A stretch of DNA of 64,000 nucleotides from Buddleja alternifolia (lineage: Eukaryota > Streptophyta > Magnoliopsida > Lamiales > Scrophulariaceae): assembly GCA_019426215.1 (NCBI GenBank), contig CM033408.1, positions 20,342,375 to 20,406,374 on the forward strand. Reading direction: 5' to 3'. Positions 22,377 through 33,790 of the stretch are shown piece after piece. The position numbers were made by a program, and so were the translations under genes. The notes under the pieces are model-generated. The model ran no database searches and was not told the origin of the DNA. It saw only the letters and a list, made by a program, of their open reading frames with translations. Each line of letters starts with the position of its first letter. Within the stretch, counting starts at the first letter, position 1.

Positions 22377-22630
22377 TATTATGAATAATTATTTTTGGAT
22401 GTCCATACAACTCCCAAAAACTCTTCATCTCCATGACTTCTCATTTTCCACCATGAGTAAATATAATTTACTCTTTAGGTAATAAACCTTTGAAATTTTT
22501 GTTTTGTGCCTATAAATAGGTAATGACATTGTATTGTAAATACACACAAAAATATCAATAAAAGAATTCTCTCATTCTCTCATTTTATTTTCTCTCAACT
22601 TTATAATATTTTGGGGTTATTTTTATACCA
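22377..22630 (+). repeat. 5' LTR of the 22.4-kb copia element, then primer site
   Basis: 254 bp with a TATA box in CCTATAAATAGG (22510-22521). It is followed at 22631 by CGTTATCAGCACGA, the priming region seen next to LTRs of some plant copia elements. Confidence 0.85.
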
Positions 22631-23141
22631 CGTTATCAGCACGATCCGTCTCAAGGTGTTAATCATTTTGAAATTTGGCAAAAGATATACATGGGGTACT
22701 CAACATATAATGTAAATGTAGCGAGAAATTTTTGTGAGTTATTATGAGTTTGTAAAGATAATTGTTGGACAAGGTTTTTAAAACAAAGCAAGAAGAAAAG
22801 GTAAAGAAAAGGTATGTATATTTCAATATTTAACAAAAATAGAAATATTCAATAATTCTTTTGATGTTTGGAAAGAAGACATATGTATATGTGCATATAT
22901 TTGATTAGTATTAATCTTTTGCATAATCCTATCATGTAGAAAATATGTTCTTGGATATAATCTACCGCCGCTGTTATGTCTAGCCATATGTTTTACATTT
23001 TCTTTGCTATTCATATCAATTTCGTCGATGTTCGCCTAGTGACTTATCTTTTGTATGGATTAATATATTGTTGAAAATATTTTATGAAGTTGAATGATTG
23101 TTATGTTATTCATCTTATACTTTGATGATAGTATTATATTG

Positions 23142-23796
23142 ATGAAACTTGCAAAACTTCACTTTGTGGCTATTGACATTACGGGAAAGAATTATTTATC
23201 TTGAGTATTAGATGTTGAAATTCATTTAAATGCAAATGGTCTTGAAGACACATCCAAAGAAGGAAACAAAGCATCTAATCAAGATAAAATCAAAAATCAC
23301 GAGCCTCGTCCAATTGGTTCTGCTTCATTCCTTGAAGTGAATGTAGCAACACATAATAGTTCTGCTCCATTCCCTGAAGTGAATGTAGCAATACATAATC
23401 ATTTTAATCATGAACAAAATCGAGGTCGTGGACGTGGATATGGTCATGGACATCGTGGTATTTATTTTAAGAACACATCTTTCCACCAGAAGTGGAAAAT
23501 TATTAAAGAGAAACATGAAAGTGGCCAAAAATAACAAATTTGTGGAAAATTTATGCTATCATTGTGGCGGTAAAGGTCATTGGTCACGTACCTATCATAC
23601 ACCAAAGCATCTTGTTGACCTTTACCAAGAATTGCTGAAAGGTAAAGGAAAGAAGATAGAAACAAATTTTGCTTTTGAAGAAGGCGATTTTGATCATGGC
23701 CATTTTGATGACATTCATTTAGATGTTGCTGATTTCTTTGCTGATCTTAATAGAAAAATTGATCACTTGATTGGAGATGGAAGTGTTCAAAAATAA
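23142..23796 (+). pseudogene. Copia gag, broken, with altered zinc knuckle
   Basis: Starts MKLAKLHFVAIDITGKNYLS; the next codon is TGA where related gags have Trp. About 100 residues of the gag core are missing between NQDKIK and the basic RGRGRGYGHGH segment. At 23534 the frame changes (second frame 23410-23796). The zinc knuckle reads CYHCGGKGHWSRTY, so the last Cys is Tyr. It ends with DHLIGDGSV. Gag would form the virus-like particle. Confidence 0.8.
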
Positions 23797-23879
23797 ATTT
23801 GTTAAGTTTTAATTCTAGTAATTTATAAATAAATAATTAAGCATGTTGTTCTCCTTTTAAGTTCAATTAAGAATGAGTA

Positions 23880-24224
23880 TTTACTCGATCAACAACAACA
23901 TCGATAATAATAAAGATATGTGTCTCGTTGATAGTGCAACAACTCACACCATCCTCAAGAATAAAAAAAATACTTCTCTTATTTAGTAATGCAAGAAGCC
24001 AATGTTAGTACTATATCGGGTAGTGCAAAGTTAATTGAAGGCTCCAGCAGAGCTAATATATTGAGACCCGGAGGAACACAATTTTATATTATTCTACTAA
24101 GTTTCAAAGAAATTTACTAAACTTCAAAGATATCCGCCAAAATGGATATCATATTGAGACAACAAGTGATGGCAATATTGAGTATCTTTACATCACTAAT
24201 ACAATATCTGGTAACAAATGCATA
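23880..24224 (+). pseudogene. Copia protease remnant
   Basis: LVDSATTHTILKN (about 23925-23965) is the aspartic protease active site in the Asp-Ser-Ala form. Frameshifts and stops follow (A-run at 23963-23969) until the integrase frame opens at 24225. Confidence 0.7.
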
Positions 24225-25289
24225 TTGGAAAAATTGCCTGCATTTTCCTCCGATTTGTACTACACGCATATATCTACTATTGAAACACATGTTATCGTAA
24301 ACCAGAAGTTTGTAAATCAAAATAAGTTTGTCATTTGGCATGACCGGTTGGGCCATCCCAGATCAATTATGATGCAAAAGATAATTGAGAATGCATGTGG
24401 TCATCCATTCAAGAGCCAGCAGATTCTTCAATCAAATGATTTCTCATGTGCTGCTTGTTCACAAGGAAAGTTGATTATTCGACCATCAACAACAAAAGTA
24501 GGAAGTGAATCTCTTACGTTTTTGGAACGTATTCAAGGTGATATTTGTGGACCAATACACCCGTCGTGTGGACCATTTAAATATTTTATGATTTTAATTG
24601 ATGCATCAACAAGATGGTCACGTGTATCTTTGTTATTAACTCACAACCTGGCGTTTGCGAGATTGCTCGCTCAATTGATTAGACTACGAGCACATTTTCC
24701 TGATTATCCAATTAAGAAGATACGCCTTGATAATGCGGGTGAATTTACTTCCAAAACGTTCAATGACTATTGTATGTCTATTGGAATTGATGTTGAACAT
24801 CCTGTAGCACATGTTCATACACAAAACGGTCTAGCAGAATCGTTTATTAAGCGTCTGCAGTTAATTGCAAGACCTTTACCTATGAGATCAAAATTTCCTA
24901 TTTCTTGTTGGGGACATGCTATTTTGCATGCAGCAGCACTTATTCGTATAAGGCCAACAAGTTATCATAAGTTCTCCCCATTACACTTGATTTTTGGTCA
25001 GGAACCAAATATCTCCCATCTAAGAATTTTTGGATGTGCGGTATATGTTCCAATTACTCCACCACAACGCACTAAGATGGGTCATCAAAGGAAATTGGGA
25101 ATATACGTTGGATTAGAGTCTCTATCGATAATAAAGTATCTAGAGCCATTGACTGGAGATTTATTTACGGCTCGATTTGCTGATTGTCATTTTGATGAAT
25201 CAGATTTCCCAACATTAGGGGGAGAAAATAAGCAGCTGGAAAAGAAAATTAGTTGGAATGAATTATCTTTATCTCATCTTGATCCTTGA
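24225..25289 (+). CDS. Copia integrase with gag-pre-integrase domain, open frame
   Basis: 354 uninterrupted codons. Residues about 40-85 carry the HHCC zinc-binding module (WHDRLGHP ... CAACSQGK). The catalytic triad is present: Asp in GDICGPIHP, Asp in RLDNAGEFTS, Glu in NGLAESFIKR. Then come the conserved PLHLIFGQEPNISHLRIFGC and LGIYVGLESLSIIKYLEP motifs. Integrase inserts the cDNA into chromosomal DNA. It is the longest intact pol segment of this element, but has no intact polyprotein upstream, so it is probably not expressed normally. Start is the first in-frame ATG; the real product would be cleaved from a polyprotein. Confidence 0.88.
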   Translation: MEKLPAFSSDLYYTHISTIETHVIVNQKFVNQNKFVIWHDRLGHPRSIMMQKIIENACGHPFKSQQILQSNDFSCAACSQGKLIIRPSTTKVGSESLTFLERIQGDICGPIHPSCGPFKYFMILIDASTRWSRVSLLLTHNLAFARLLAQLIRLRAHFPDYPIKKIRLDNAGEFTSKTFNDYCMSIGIDVEHPVAHVHTQNGLAESFIKRLQLIARPLPMRSKFPISCWGHAILHAAALIRIRPTSYHKFSPLHLIFGQEPNISHLRIFGCAVYVPITPPQRTKMGHQRKLGIYVGLESLSIIKYLEPLTGDLFTARFADCHFDESDFPTLGGENKQLEKKISWNELSLSHLDP

Positions 25290-25328
25290 ACAAAACAACG
25301 CGAACTGGAAGTTCAAAAGATAATTCAC

Positions 25329-26842
25329 TTGCAAGGTTTAGCTAACCAACTGCCAGACGCTTTTACTGACCTAAAGAAAGTGACTAAGTCACATGTACCA
25401 GCTGTTAATGCTCCAGTAAGAATTGTTGTCCCTGAAGGTCAAAGTAATGAGTCTACTGCATGCCTGAAGCGTGGAAGACCTATCGGTTCCAAAGATAGTC
25501 ATCCTCGAAAAATAAAGGAGCTAAAAATCAAGATGGTCTAATTGAGGATAAAATAACTCCAGAAGAGTCCCCAGTCATAACTAATATTTCGGTTCTAGAA
25601 GAACCTCAGGTACCTGAAACTTGTGAAAATAATGAGATCTCAATAGATTATGTTATGAACGGGAACGATGGAATCGAAATAAAGTCAACATTGATGATAA
25701 ATTTGCATATAATGTAGCGCTAAATATGATGAATGATAATGAGGATCAAGAACCAAAGTCTGTTAATGAATGTCGACAAAGAAATGATTGGTCAAAATGG
25801 AAAGACGCAATGGGGGCAGAGTTAAACTTGCTTGCAAAATGAAAAGTTTTTAGACCTGTAGTCTGTACACCTGAAGATGTAAAGTCAGTAGGATACAAAT
25901 GGGTACTTGTGCGAAAACGAAATTAGAAAAGTGAAATTGTAAGATATAAGGCACGTCTTGTTGCCCAAGGGTTTTCGCAACGACCTGACATAGATTATGA
26001 GGACACTGATTCTCCTATGGTGGATGTAACTACTTTTCGTTATATAATAAGTCTGGCAGTGCATGAAAAACTGGATTTGCGTCTAATGGATGTTATTATA
26101 GCCTATTTGTATGGCTCGCTTGATAATGATATATATATGAAAATCCCTGAAGGATTTAATATGCCTGAAGCATATAATTCAAGTTCTCGAGAACATTATT
26201 CAATTAAATTAAGTAAGTCATTGTATGGACTGAAACAATCTGGACGAATGTGTTATAATCGTCTCAGTGAGTATTTGTTGAACGAAGGATATAAGAATGA
26301 TCCAATTTGTCCTTGTATTTTCATGAAAAGATCTGGAAATGAGTTTGTTATAATTACAGTTTATGTTGACGATTTAAATATCGTTGGAACTCCTGAAGAG
26401 ATTCAAAAAGCTGTTAATTGCTTAAGGAAAGAATTTGAGATGAAAGATCTTGGAAGAACAAAAATTTTGCCTTGGGTTGCAAATTGAATATTTAAATAAC
26501 GGAATTTTTGTATATCAAGACGCTTATGTATCAAAGGTGTTAAAGCGATTTTACATGGATAAATCACATCCATTGAGCACCCCGATGGTCGTAAGCTCAC
26601 TAGATGTGAACAAAGATCCTTTTCAACCTCGAGAAAGTGATGAAGAACTCCTTGGTCCTGAAGTACTATATCTAAGTGAAATCGGTGCACTAATGTATCT
26701 TGCTTGTCATGCTCGACCTGATATAGCATTCACTGTTAAACTATTAGCAAGATATAGTTCTTCTCCTACACGAAGGCATTGGAATGGGGTTAAACAGGTA
26801 CTCCGCTACCTTAGAGGAACAATTGATATGGGCTTGTTTTAG
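25329..26842 (+). pseudogene. Copia reverse transcriptase, broken
   Basis: Frame 25329-25541 is the linker (HVPAVNAPVRI ... KRGRPIGSKDSHPRK). Stops occur near 25840 and 25925. Frame 26017-26487 holds LRLMDVIIAYLYGSLD (first Asp of DVKTAFL-like motif), LYGLKQSGRMCYN and the active site TVYVDDLNIVGT. A frameshift near 26460 leads to frame 26450-26842 (ARPDIAFTVKLLARYSS). A TAG near 26840 ends it just before RNase H. Confidence 0.88.
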
Positions 26843-26863
26843 TCAAATGTACCCAAGTCCGAA

Positions 26864-27352
26864 TTGGTTGGATATGCAGATGCTGGATATATGTCTGATC
26901 CTTATAATGGTCGTTCACAAACGGGCTATTTATTTACATGTGGTGGCACAGCTATTTCATGGCGGTCTATGAAACAAACCATACCGGCCACATCATCTAA
27001 TCATGCAGAAATCTTGGCTATTCACGAGGCAAGTCGAGAATGTGTTTGGTTAAGATCCATGATTCAACACATTCGAGGGACTTGTGGTTTATCTTCTGGA
27101 AAAATGATCCCGACGATCTTATATGAAGATAATTCTGCATGTATTGCACAATTGAAAGAAGGGTACATTAAAGAAGATAGAACAAAGCATATTTCACCAA
27201 AGTTCTTTTTCACCCATGATCTTCAGAAGAATGGTGATATCAATGTTCAACAAATCCGTTCCAGTGATAATCTTGCTGATTTGTTCACCAAGGTGACATT
27301 TGAAAAACTAGTCTACAATATTGGCGTGCGTAGACTTAAAGATCTTGATTGA
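26864..27352 (+). pseudogene. Copia RNase H, open but detached
   Basis: 162 codons. VGYADAGYMSDP, SQTGYLF, SWRSMKQTIPATSSNHAEILA (catalytic Glu region), LYEDNSACI and RTKHISPKFFFTHDLQ are typical copia RNase H motifs. A stop just upstream separates it from the reverse transcriptase. Confidence 0.85.
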
Positions 27353-27567
27353 TATTGTCATGAGGGGGAGATAATACGCGCTGCACTCTTTTTCCCTTAA
27401 CCAAGGTTTTTCCCACTGGGTTTTCCTGGTAAGGTTTTTAATGAGGCAGCATCTGATTGCATATTGATATGTACTCTTTTTCCTTCACTGGGTTTTTGTT
27501 CCATTGGGGTTTTCCTAATAAGGTTTTAACGAGACATATTTTTAAGTGATGGACATCCAAGGGGGAG
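27353..27567 (+). other. 3' untranslated interior and polypurine tract of the copia element
   Basis: Two related blocks with ACTGGGTTTT(C/T) and GGTTTTCCT..TAAGGTTTT motifs (about 27405-27445 and 27485-27530) form a diverged tandem repeat. ATGAGGGGGAG (27360-27370) and CCAAGGGGGAG (27557-27567) are two purine tracts; the second directly precedes the LTR. Confidence 0.7.
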
Positions 27568-27822
27568 TATTATGAATAATTATTTTGTGGATGTCCATAC
27601 AACTCCCAAAAACTCTTCATCTCCATGACTTCTCATTTTCCACCATGAGTAAATATAATTTACTCTTTAGGTAATAAACCTTTGAAATTCTTGTTTTGTG
27701 CCTATAAATAGGCAATGACATTGTATTGTAAATACACACAAAAATATCAATAAAAAAATTCTCTCATTCTCTCATTTTATTTTCTCTCAACTTTATAATA
27801 TTTTGGGGTTATTTTCATAACA
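27568..27822 (+). repeat. 3' LTR of the 22.4-kb copia element
   Basis: 255 bp, differing from the 5' LTR at only a handful of positions by eye, so this insertion is younger than the Athila-like one. Confidence 0.88.
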
Positions 27823-27968
27823 GTTATGCCATTTTGGGCTTTGCTCTTACCGATATTGTGTTTACTTCAAAATTAGATTAATCCTAAAAATTATAATTAC
27901 TTTATGTTATAAGATTGGTAAATTTAAATTGTATATTTCATTATCATGGAATGGATGATGTAAGATTT

Positions 27969-29338
27969 TTTTAGTGTTTATGCCCTCAAATGCCATAAAG
28001 AGGATAGATTTATAGGGCATTGAATTGTAACTAAACATTATTATATAATAAAAGGCTTTTTCATGTTGTTTCTTATAGGCGTTTGTAAGGTTTAGTAAAC
28101 AACGTAAAGTCCTTGATAGTAAGGCGAACCTACTACTCCCTATGGGTTGGGGAGAATGACACTAGAAGAGTTTGATCCTTAGTATCTAAAATGGTTCGCA
28201 AGTTGAAGATAGTATTGACTGGACATTATTATTAGATAAAGACTTGTATGATATAAGTTTTGACAGGGAAGTGTCAGTCGAACACTATGAGCATGGTAAT
28301 GGGAACTTATGTAATAGATACCTCAATTAGACTGATGTGTTCGAACACGGCTCACCTCAATTTTGTGACATGGGTTTTCACTCAAAGATAGTCAATGACA
28401 AAACTGATAAGTTGTGATAGGTACGCGTGAACCTTAGACCTGAGCAATCATGATGAAGATGTACTTGTGACATCAAGTCTGTCATTAGAGTAGTTAGATC
28501 CAATTCACCCATTGGTGGGGTCGACCTCGAAGTGCAGCTTGAGGCCAAGTAGCAATCTTAACAGATTAGCAAAATAGAATTTATTCTCTCATAAGTGAAT
28601 GGGCTAAATATCCTATGCAGTCATGAATGAATGAGGTCAAAATACTTTGGCCAAAGCATTACAGATACTCATGTTGGACATGAAAGTATACTCAGTGACC
28701 TCGATTCATTATGAGCTAAGCATATGGTCAAGTTCTATGAGTTTGACTGAACCATGACTCTCACTTGATTGAGATATATGAATAAAGAGTTTATAATCAT
28801 ACGGTATTTATAGCATGAAAGGTTTGTAATGATCATGTTTGTTCGTTCTCAATTGGGATATGATGTGGGCCACGGGACTGGCTAGGTGTTCCCCATATCC
28901 TTTGGTTTCCTCCCAATTGCCTTTTGAGACGAACATAAAGAGCCGCGCTTGAAGGAATTGCAAAGGAAATATTATGGAATAAGACTTGAGAGATTTTCGG
29001 TATTGGATATCGCAATTAATTAATTAATTATTAAATGATTTTAATAATTAATTAAGTTAATGTGTTAATTAATTTCTTTATGGAATTAATTATGGAGTTA
29101 ACATGAATTAATTAGTTATTTAATTAATTACTTTATTGGATAGATAATATTAATTAAATAAATAATTAAAATAAAATCACAATTGGACTAAGCCCGGAGG
29201 GCATTAAAAACACCCAAGTGGGCGTCCATAAAGACTTGGCTTAGTTAGGTTATTTTCTTGTGTAGTATAAATATACTACTTAGTGAAAATTAACAAAAAG
29301 CCTAATTCATTATCTTTCTCTCCAAGTCAAAATCTTCC

Positions 29339-29375
<37 letters not shown>

Positions 29376-29605
29376 GCCGTCTTCAAGGGAAGAAAAAGGT
29401 GGAATTTTTTGCTTCAATTCCGGCGTGGTGATTTAGAGACAGTAGCCGTTTTGTAGTTCAAAAGAGGATCACAAAGCTGGTTCAGAAATTCAATTACGCG
29501 AAGAAAGGTACACTTTTTCTAAACCATGATTTGAATACATGAAATCGGAGATGAACCACCGTGGGATTTAAATTTTTGCTGCGTTTTATATGTAAAAACC
29601 CAACA
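27969..29605 (+). repeat. 5' LTR of the 1.6-kb-LTR copia element
   Basis: 1637 bp, AATTAATTAA-rich between 28990 and 29170, TATA-like AGTATAAATATAC near 29264, and a CT microsatellite at 29341-29374. Ends CCCAACA; the primer site follows at 29606. Confidence 0.88.
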
Positions 29606-30844
29606 GTAGTATCAGAGCCAATCTCTGATTTCCGTATTTAATCAAATACGTGATTTTATGTATTTTTCGTATCTTTGAAGCATATGAATTTGATGACATA
29701 TTTATGATTTTGAACCATGATTTTTCTGTTTTTTTCTTGGATATTATTGCATGATAATATGGTGATTTGGAAAAATCAAATTGGGTGAGAAAACGGAGCC
29801 CATCGCACATTCGGCCGACCCGCTATGCACGCGCCATCGGCCCAGGCCAGCGCACGACACACGCACGACGGGTCGTGCGCATGGGGGGCCTGGGTTTTTG
29901 ACCCGAGTCGGGGTGGGTCGGGTCGTGTAAAATCGTGTCTAATTTTTTAAATAAACGGGTTTTGGGTTATTTTAATTATCCGGTTGGGTCAAAAGGATGA
30001 TGACCCGAGTTTTAATTAAATAAGCCCAAATTGGTTTAATTAAAATATTGGACATTTAATAAATTAGTTTTATACTAAATTAGTTAAATTTAAATATGCC
30101 AATGGGTTGGTAATTTATGTTTGATGAAATTGAGCCCAATTAGTTTTTTTTGAATATTAATTATTTGAATAAAGAATTAATTAATTATTCGTGGAGGATT
30201 TTAATTAATTAATTTATTTAAATAATAAACTCTCACTAGATGGTTTGTTATCATAAATGTGAATAAAATTTGAAATTTTATTAGAAAATTAATTAGTTGG
30301 ACTAATTAATTGTTAACTTAATCACCAACATAGTTGACTTATTTATCGTGAGCATGTATTAAGTGATGGTGACATTATCCATGGGCTTAGGTTTCTTTTT
30401 GGATGTATTTCTTTTTATGGGTTGTAAGGCCGGATTCGAGCCCATTATTTTATTCTTAGAATTATGTATAGGATGTCAAAATTCTTATATAATAGATAGA
30501 ATTAGAATAGACCTTGAAGAAGGGATCGATCCAAAAAGAAGAAGTACTTGGAGCCCAAGACGAATAGTCTAGTTTTTCCCTTTGATAGCCCATTGACTTG
30601 GGCCCTCTAAAAAAGCCTATGGATACATGTGTTGTTTAATTGCTTTTGATGCATGTTCTAGTATAAGTGGGGGTCATGTATTAAGAGACAATTCTGGAAT
30701 TTCATAAAGTGCATTGGATGCCAAAATCGATACATATTTCACCTCGAATATCGTTAAAGGGTTGCGGTTTTGATGGATTATGGGAAAAGAAATTGGACCG
30801 TCTATTAAATAGATTGATGTTAGACATCACTTTAATTAAGTAGT
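29606..30844 (+). other. Leader region of the copia element
   Basis: Starts with the primer site and then a GC-rich segment (29800-29930, CGGCC/GGGTCGGGTC motifs) that recurs in the related fragment at 49440-49640. A 69-codon frame at 30363-30572 is hydrophobic at its start and Arg/Lys-rich at its end; no domain recognised and probably spurious. Ends with target duplication GTAGT (30840-30844). Confidence 0.6.
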
Positions 30845-32662
30845 TGTTGGTCCCAAGTGTGCATACGAAAGGGTCTAGAAAGGGGGGGGGGGTTGAATAG
30901 ACCCTGAAATCTTTTTCGACTTCAAAAAGTTTTGTATTAAAATGGTTTGGACGCTTGAAAATGTAAACGCTTGGCTAAACATTTACTAGAAGACTGTTTG
31001 AAAAAATTAACTTAGACTCAAGATTTGAATACTATTACCACTCAGGTTTAAGCGTTCAGTTCTTTAATCAAGGTTAGCACAGCGGAATGGTTTAAAGTCT
31101 TCTCTTTGAAAGGTTTTAGCGTCACAAAATTTTCCTTAGTTGCTTTTGGTTTTGAAATGTTTTGAACGCTTAGAGATCTTAGCGCTCGGTCAGACGCTTA
31201 AGACATGATTTGAAAGCTTAGCGTTCTCTTTGACTTAAATTAGACGCTTGACTGTTTTATATGCTTTTTCAAGATATAATGTGCAACTGTAAGTAAAGCA
31301 AATAAAATAGTAAATAGCACAATAAATTGTAAGGTTCACTGGGTGATGTAATCCCAGCTACGTCCTTTTTCTCCTTTGATCACTCGGAGGCAATCCACTA
31401 AATTGATTCTCGAAGAGTCACACAGAGACTTCTACAAAATAAGGAACAAAGGAAGAGATGGATATGGATGACTTAAGCTCCTTGGTCACACAGATTTCTG
31501 TTACAAGCCACTTCAATCCTCTGCTTCTGGAAAGACGATCTCGAGCTCTTTGATCACACAGATTTCAGCTCCAATAAAGATCTTCTCCAAGATGGCCTTG
31601 AGCTCCTTGATCACACAGACTTCAACTCCAATGAAGACCTTCTTCAACAAGCTTCTCTTACTCAAAAATACTGCTTGTGAAGTCAACAAACTTTCTCACT
31701 CAGATGAAAGATGTTGAGGGTTTATTGTAACAGGTTTGTCTGATGTTGGGAAGTTCAAACAACTTGGGATATCTCAATAATAGTGTAGGGTTCTTCTATG
31801 AAGATGTTTGAGATATCGGTGACTGTCTTTGGAATGTATTTGAGAAGCTTGATGGATTTTGGCTATGGAGTTTATAAGCTTTTCTCTCAAATAGTTTCAG
31901 CAAAGTTTCTCTTTTTGCACACTCTCTAAGGTTTTGCAAAAGGATACTTTTTATAGAGATTCTTGGGATTTGTCCATTGGACACAATTAGGCGCGTGTCT
32001 CTCATGCAGCGCGTCAAGTAGTCCCTTTCTGACATTCCTGAATCTCTGCTGGTTCCGATTGGACATAAGCAGACTTGGAACTGAAAAGCTGACAGTCTAG
32101 TCAAAAGGTGGCTCGTCCACAAGTCATAATGCCTTATCACATTTAATGTACTTATCAAGCATTTCATGCATTTTGAATTTATTTCTGTTGGAAATAAAGA
32201 CCCGTTGGATTGAATTAGAGTTCTCCATGACTTGAGAGTGTATTTCAGGTGAATCTGATCTTGAATCGCTTGAGTGATTTGAGCGCTTGGTTCAACACTC
32301 CTGGAACAGTCCTTTAGCGTTAGCTAGTTGCTAAGAACATTATCTTGAACGTTGATTCATAAATTCTAAAATAGTCCTTTAGGCGTTTGACAGACGCTTA
32401 AGACAAATCTTCATCTTCACTTGACTTCAGACGCTGATCTTCAACTTCATCTCTGATAGACTCACCTAGAATTCTAATAGCGACTCGTTATCTAATACTT
32501 AGTCTGAAATCTACAAAGATAAAAATTACAAGCCTAACAAACTAATAAACTTTCAAACGCTTATACAAATATTCTATGAAAGTATAAACTTACATTCTTT
32601 TGGGGTCTAACATAAAATCCTATCTTGTCATCATCAAAACATCTAACATGAAATTCCTAACA
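30845..32662 (+). mobile_element. Solo LTR nested in the copia leader (SIRE-like)
   Basis: 1818 bp starting TGTTGGTCCCAAG and ending TTCCTAACA, flanked by the exact 5-bp duplication GTAGT (30840-30844, 32663-32667). A GGGGGGGGGGTTGAATAGA block near the start and a GTCATCATCAAAAC block near the end are typical of SIRE-type copia LTRs. A motif GACGCTT or AGCGTT recurs many times. Three copies of a roughly 55-75-bp block with CTCCTTGRTCACACAGA lie at 31486-31640. No internal region is present, so it is a product of LTR-LTR recombination or was never complete. Orientation inferred from those landmarks. Confidence 0.8.
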
Positions 32663-32916
32663 GTAGTGGACTAAATATCGTTAAAGGGTTGGCATCCACT
32701 ATATTGATTAAAAAAATCCATCTCCAATACGAAGTAATAAACAATGATCACTTTCGATTTTCACAGTGGGAGTGTGAATCTTGAAAAATGTAGTGGGAGC
32801 CAAGTCATAAATCGAAGTCCTTGATTTCACTTGGTTTTAGTTTAAGTTACAATTATCTAATCAAGTCTGGTTTATTTTCTGCAGTAATTTATTGTTTTAT
32901 CTCTCTCAAATCAATA

Positions 32917-33790
32917 ATGTCTCCCAAACCACTATCAAAATTGATGGAGAACACTATTCTTACTGGACCAAATTACATAGATTGGCTCACAAAGTTAAGG
33001 CTGGTCCTTAGTAGTGAATCCATAGACTATGTATTGGAAGTTGATCGTCCTCCCATTTCTGGAAGAGACGAGGGTGATAAAGTTCGCCTGGCTCGTTGGG
33101 ATTGGTGTTGTGACAACCATAGAGCAAGAGCGTACATCTTAAGCTCCATGTGCATTAAGTCGCAAAGATCCCATGATAAGATGGATAATGCAAGAGACAT
33201 TATCATTCACTGGGATGAGTTGTCCGGAGAACGCGGTAAGGCGGCTAGATATTTTATATCAAGAGATCTCTTCCGAACTAAGATGACTGAAGGTGAGGAT
33301 GTAGGAGAACATGTTTTCAAAATGATGACCATGATAGAGAAACTTAAATCTTTGAATTTCTATATGGACCTACATCTCCAAGTTGACCTCATCTTATAGT
33401 CCTCCCTGATTCGTTCTATTATTCGTCATACACTTTGACATGAATGACATTGAGGGTTCATTAGCTGGACTTCTGGATAAACTCAAGGTTGCTCAGAATC
33501 AAATAAGGGCAGACAAATGGAACAATCCAATGGTTGTAATTTTTCCTAATTCATTGGATGGACAAAGTAATAATAACAGCAATCATCTAGTGGGAACATC
33601 CAAAGGGATTCGCAACAAGGTACAACGAAGGAGGAATAAGAGGGCTAGATATGAGGACAAGTGTTTATACTGTGGTGAGCTAGGCCACTGGAGAAGAGAC
33701 TGTCCAAATATGAACAAAGGAGCAATAGGTAAGGAACTTTATGTTTCTGAACGTAATTGTTCTATTACCATATTTTTCACTTCTTGGATT
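32917..33790 (+). pseudogene. Copia gag, broken
   Basis: ATG at 32917 opens MSPKPLSKLMENTILTGPNY, the LTGPNYxxW motif of this gag type, and runs to a stop at 33397-33399. A second frame (33440-33844) continues with an NDIEGSLAGLLDKL helix, a basic stretch (QRRRNKRARYEDK) and an intact zinc knuckle CLYCGELGHWRRDC near 33661-33702. One stop and one frame change separate the parts. Gag packages the element RNA. Confidence 0.85.

Larger units (their letters stand above)
22377..27822 (+). mobile_element. Ty1/copia retrotransposon with 255-bp LTRs
   Basis: LTRs at 22377-22630 and 27568-27822 begin TATTATGAATAATT and end ATAMCA; termini are nearly inverted (TATTATG / CATAACA). The 5-bp duplication GTTAT lies at 22372-22376 and 27823-27827. 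The interior has gag, protease, integrase, reverse transcriptase and RNase H in copia order. CCAAGGGGGAG (27557-27567) before the 3' LTR is the polypurine tract. Coding frames are broken in gag, protease and reverse transcriptase, while integrase and RNase H are open. Confidence 0.92.

Noticed and set aside
29760..29960. Possible CpG-rich gene promoter
   Set aside because: The same GC-rich block recurs in the related copia leader at 49440-49640, so it belongs to the retrotransposon.
30363..30572. 69-codon ORF in the copia leader
   Set aside because: No domain; position is untranslated leader, and there is no support for an extra gene in this family.
31796..32167. 123-codon minus-strand ORF
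   Set aside because: Lies inside the solo LTR, contains no recognisable domain and is antisense to the LTR's likely direction.
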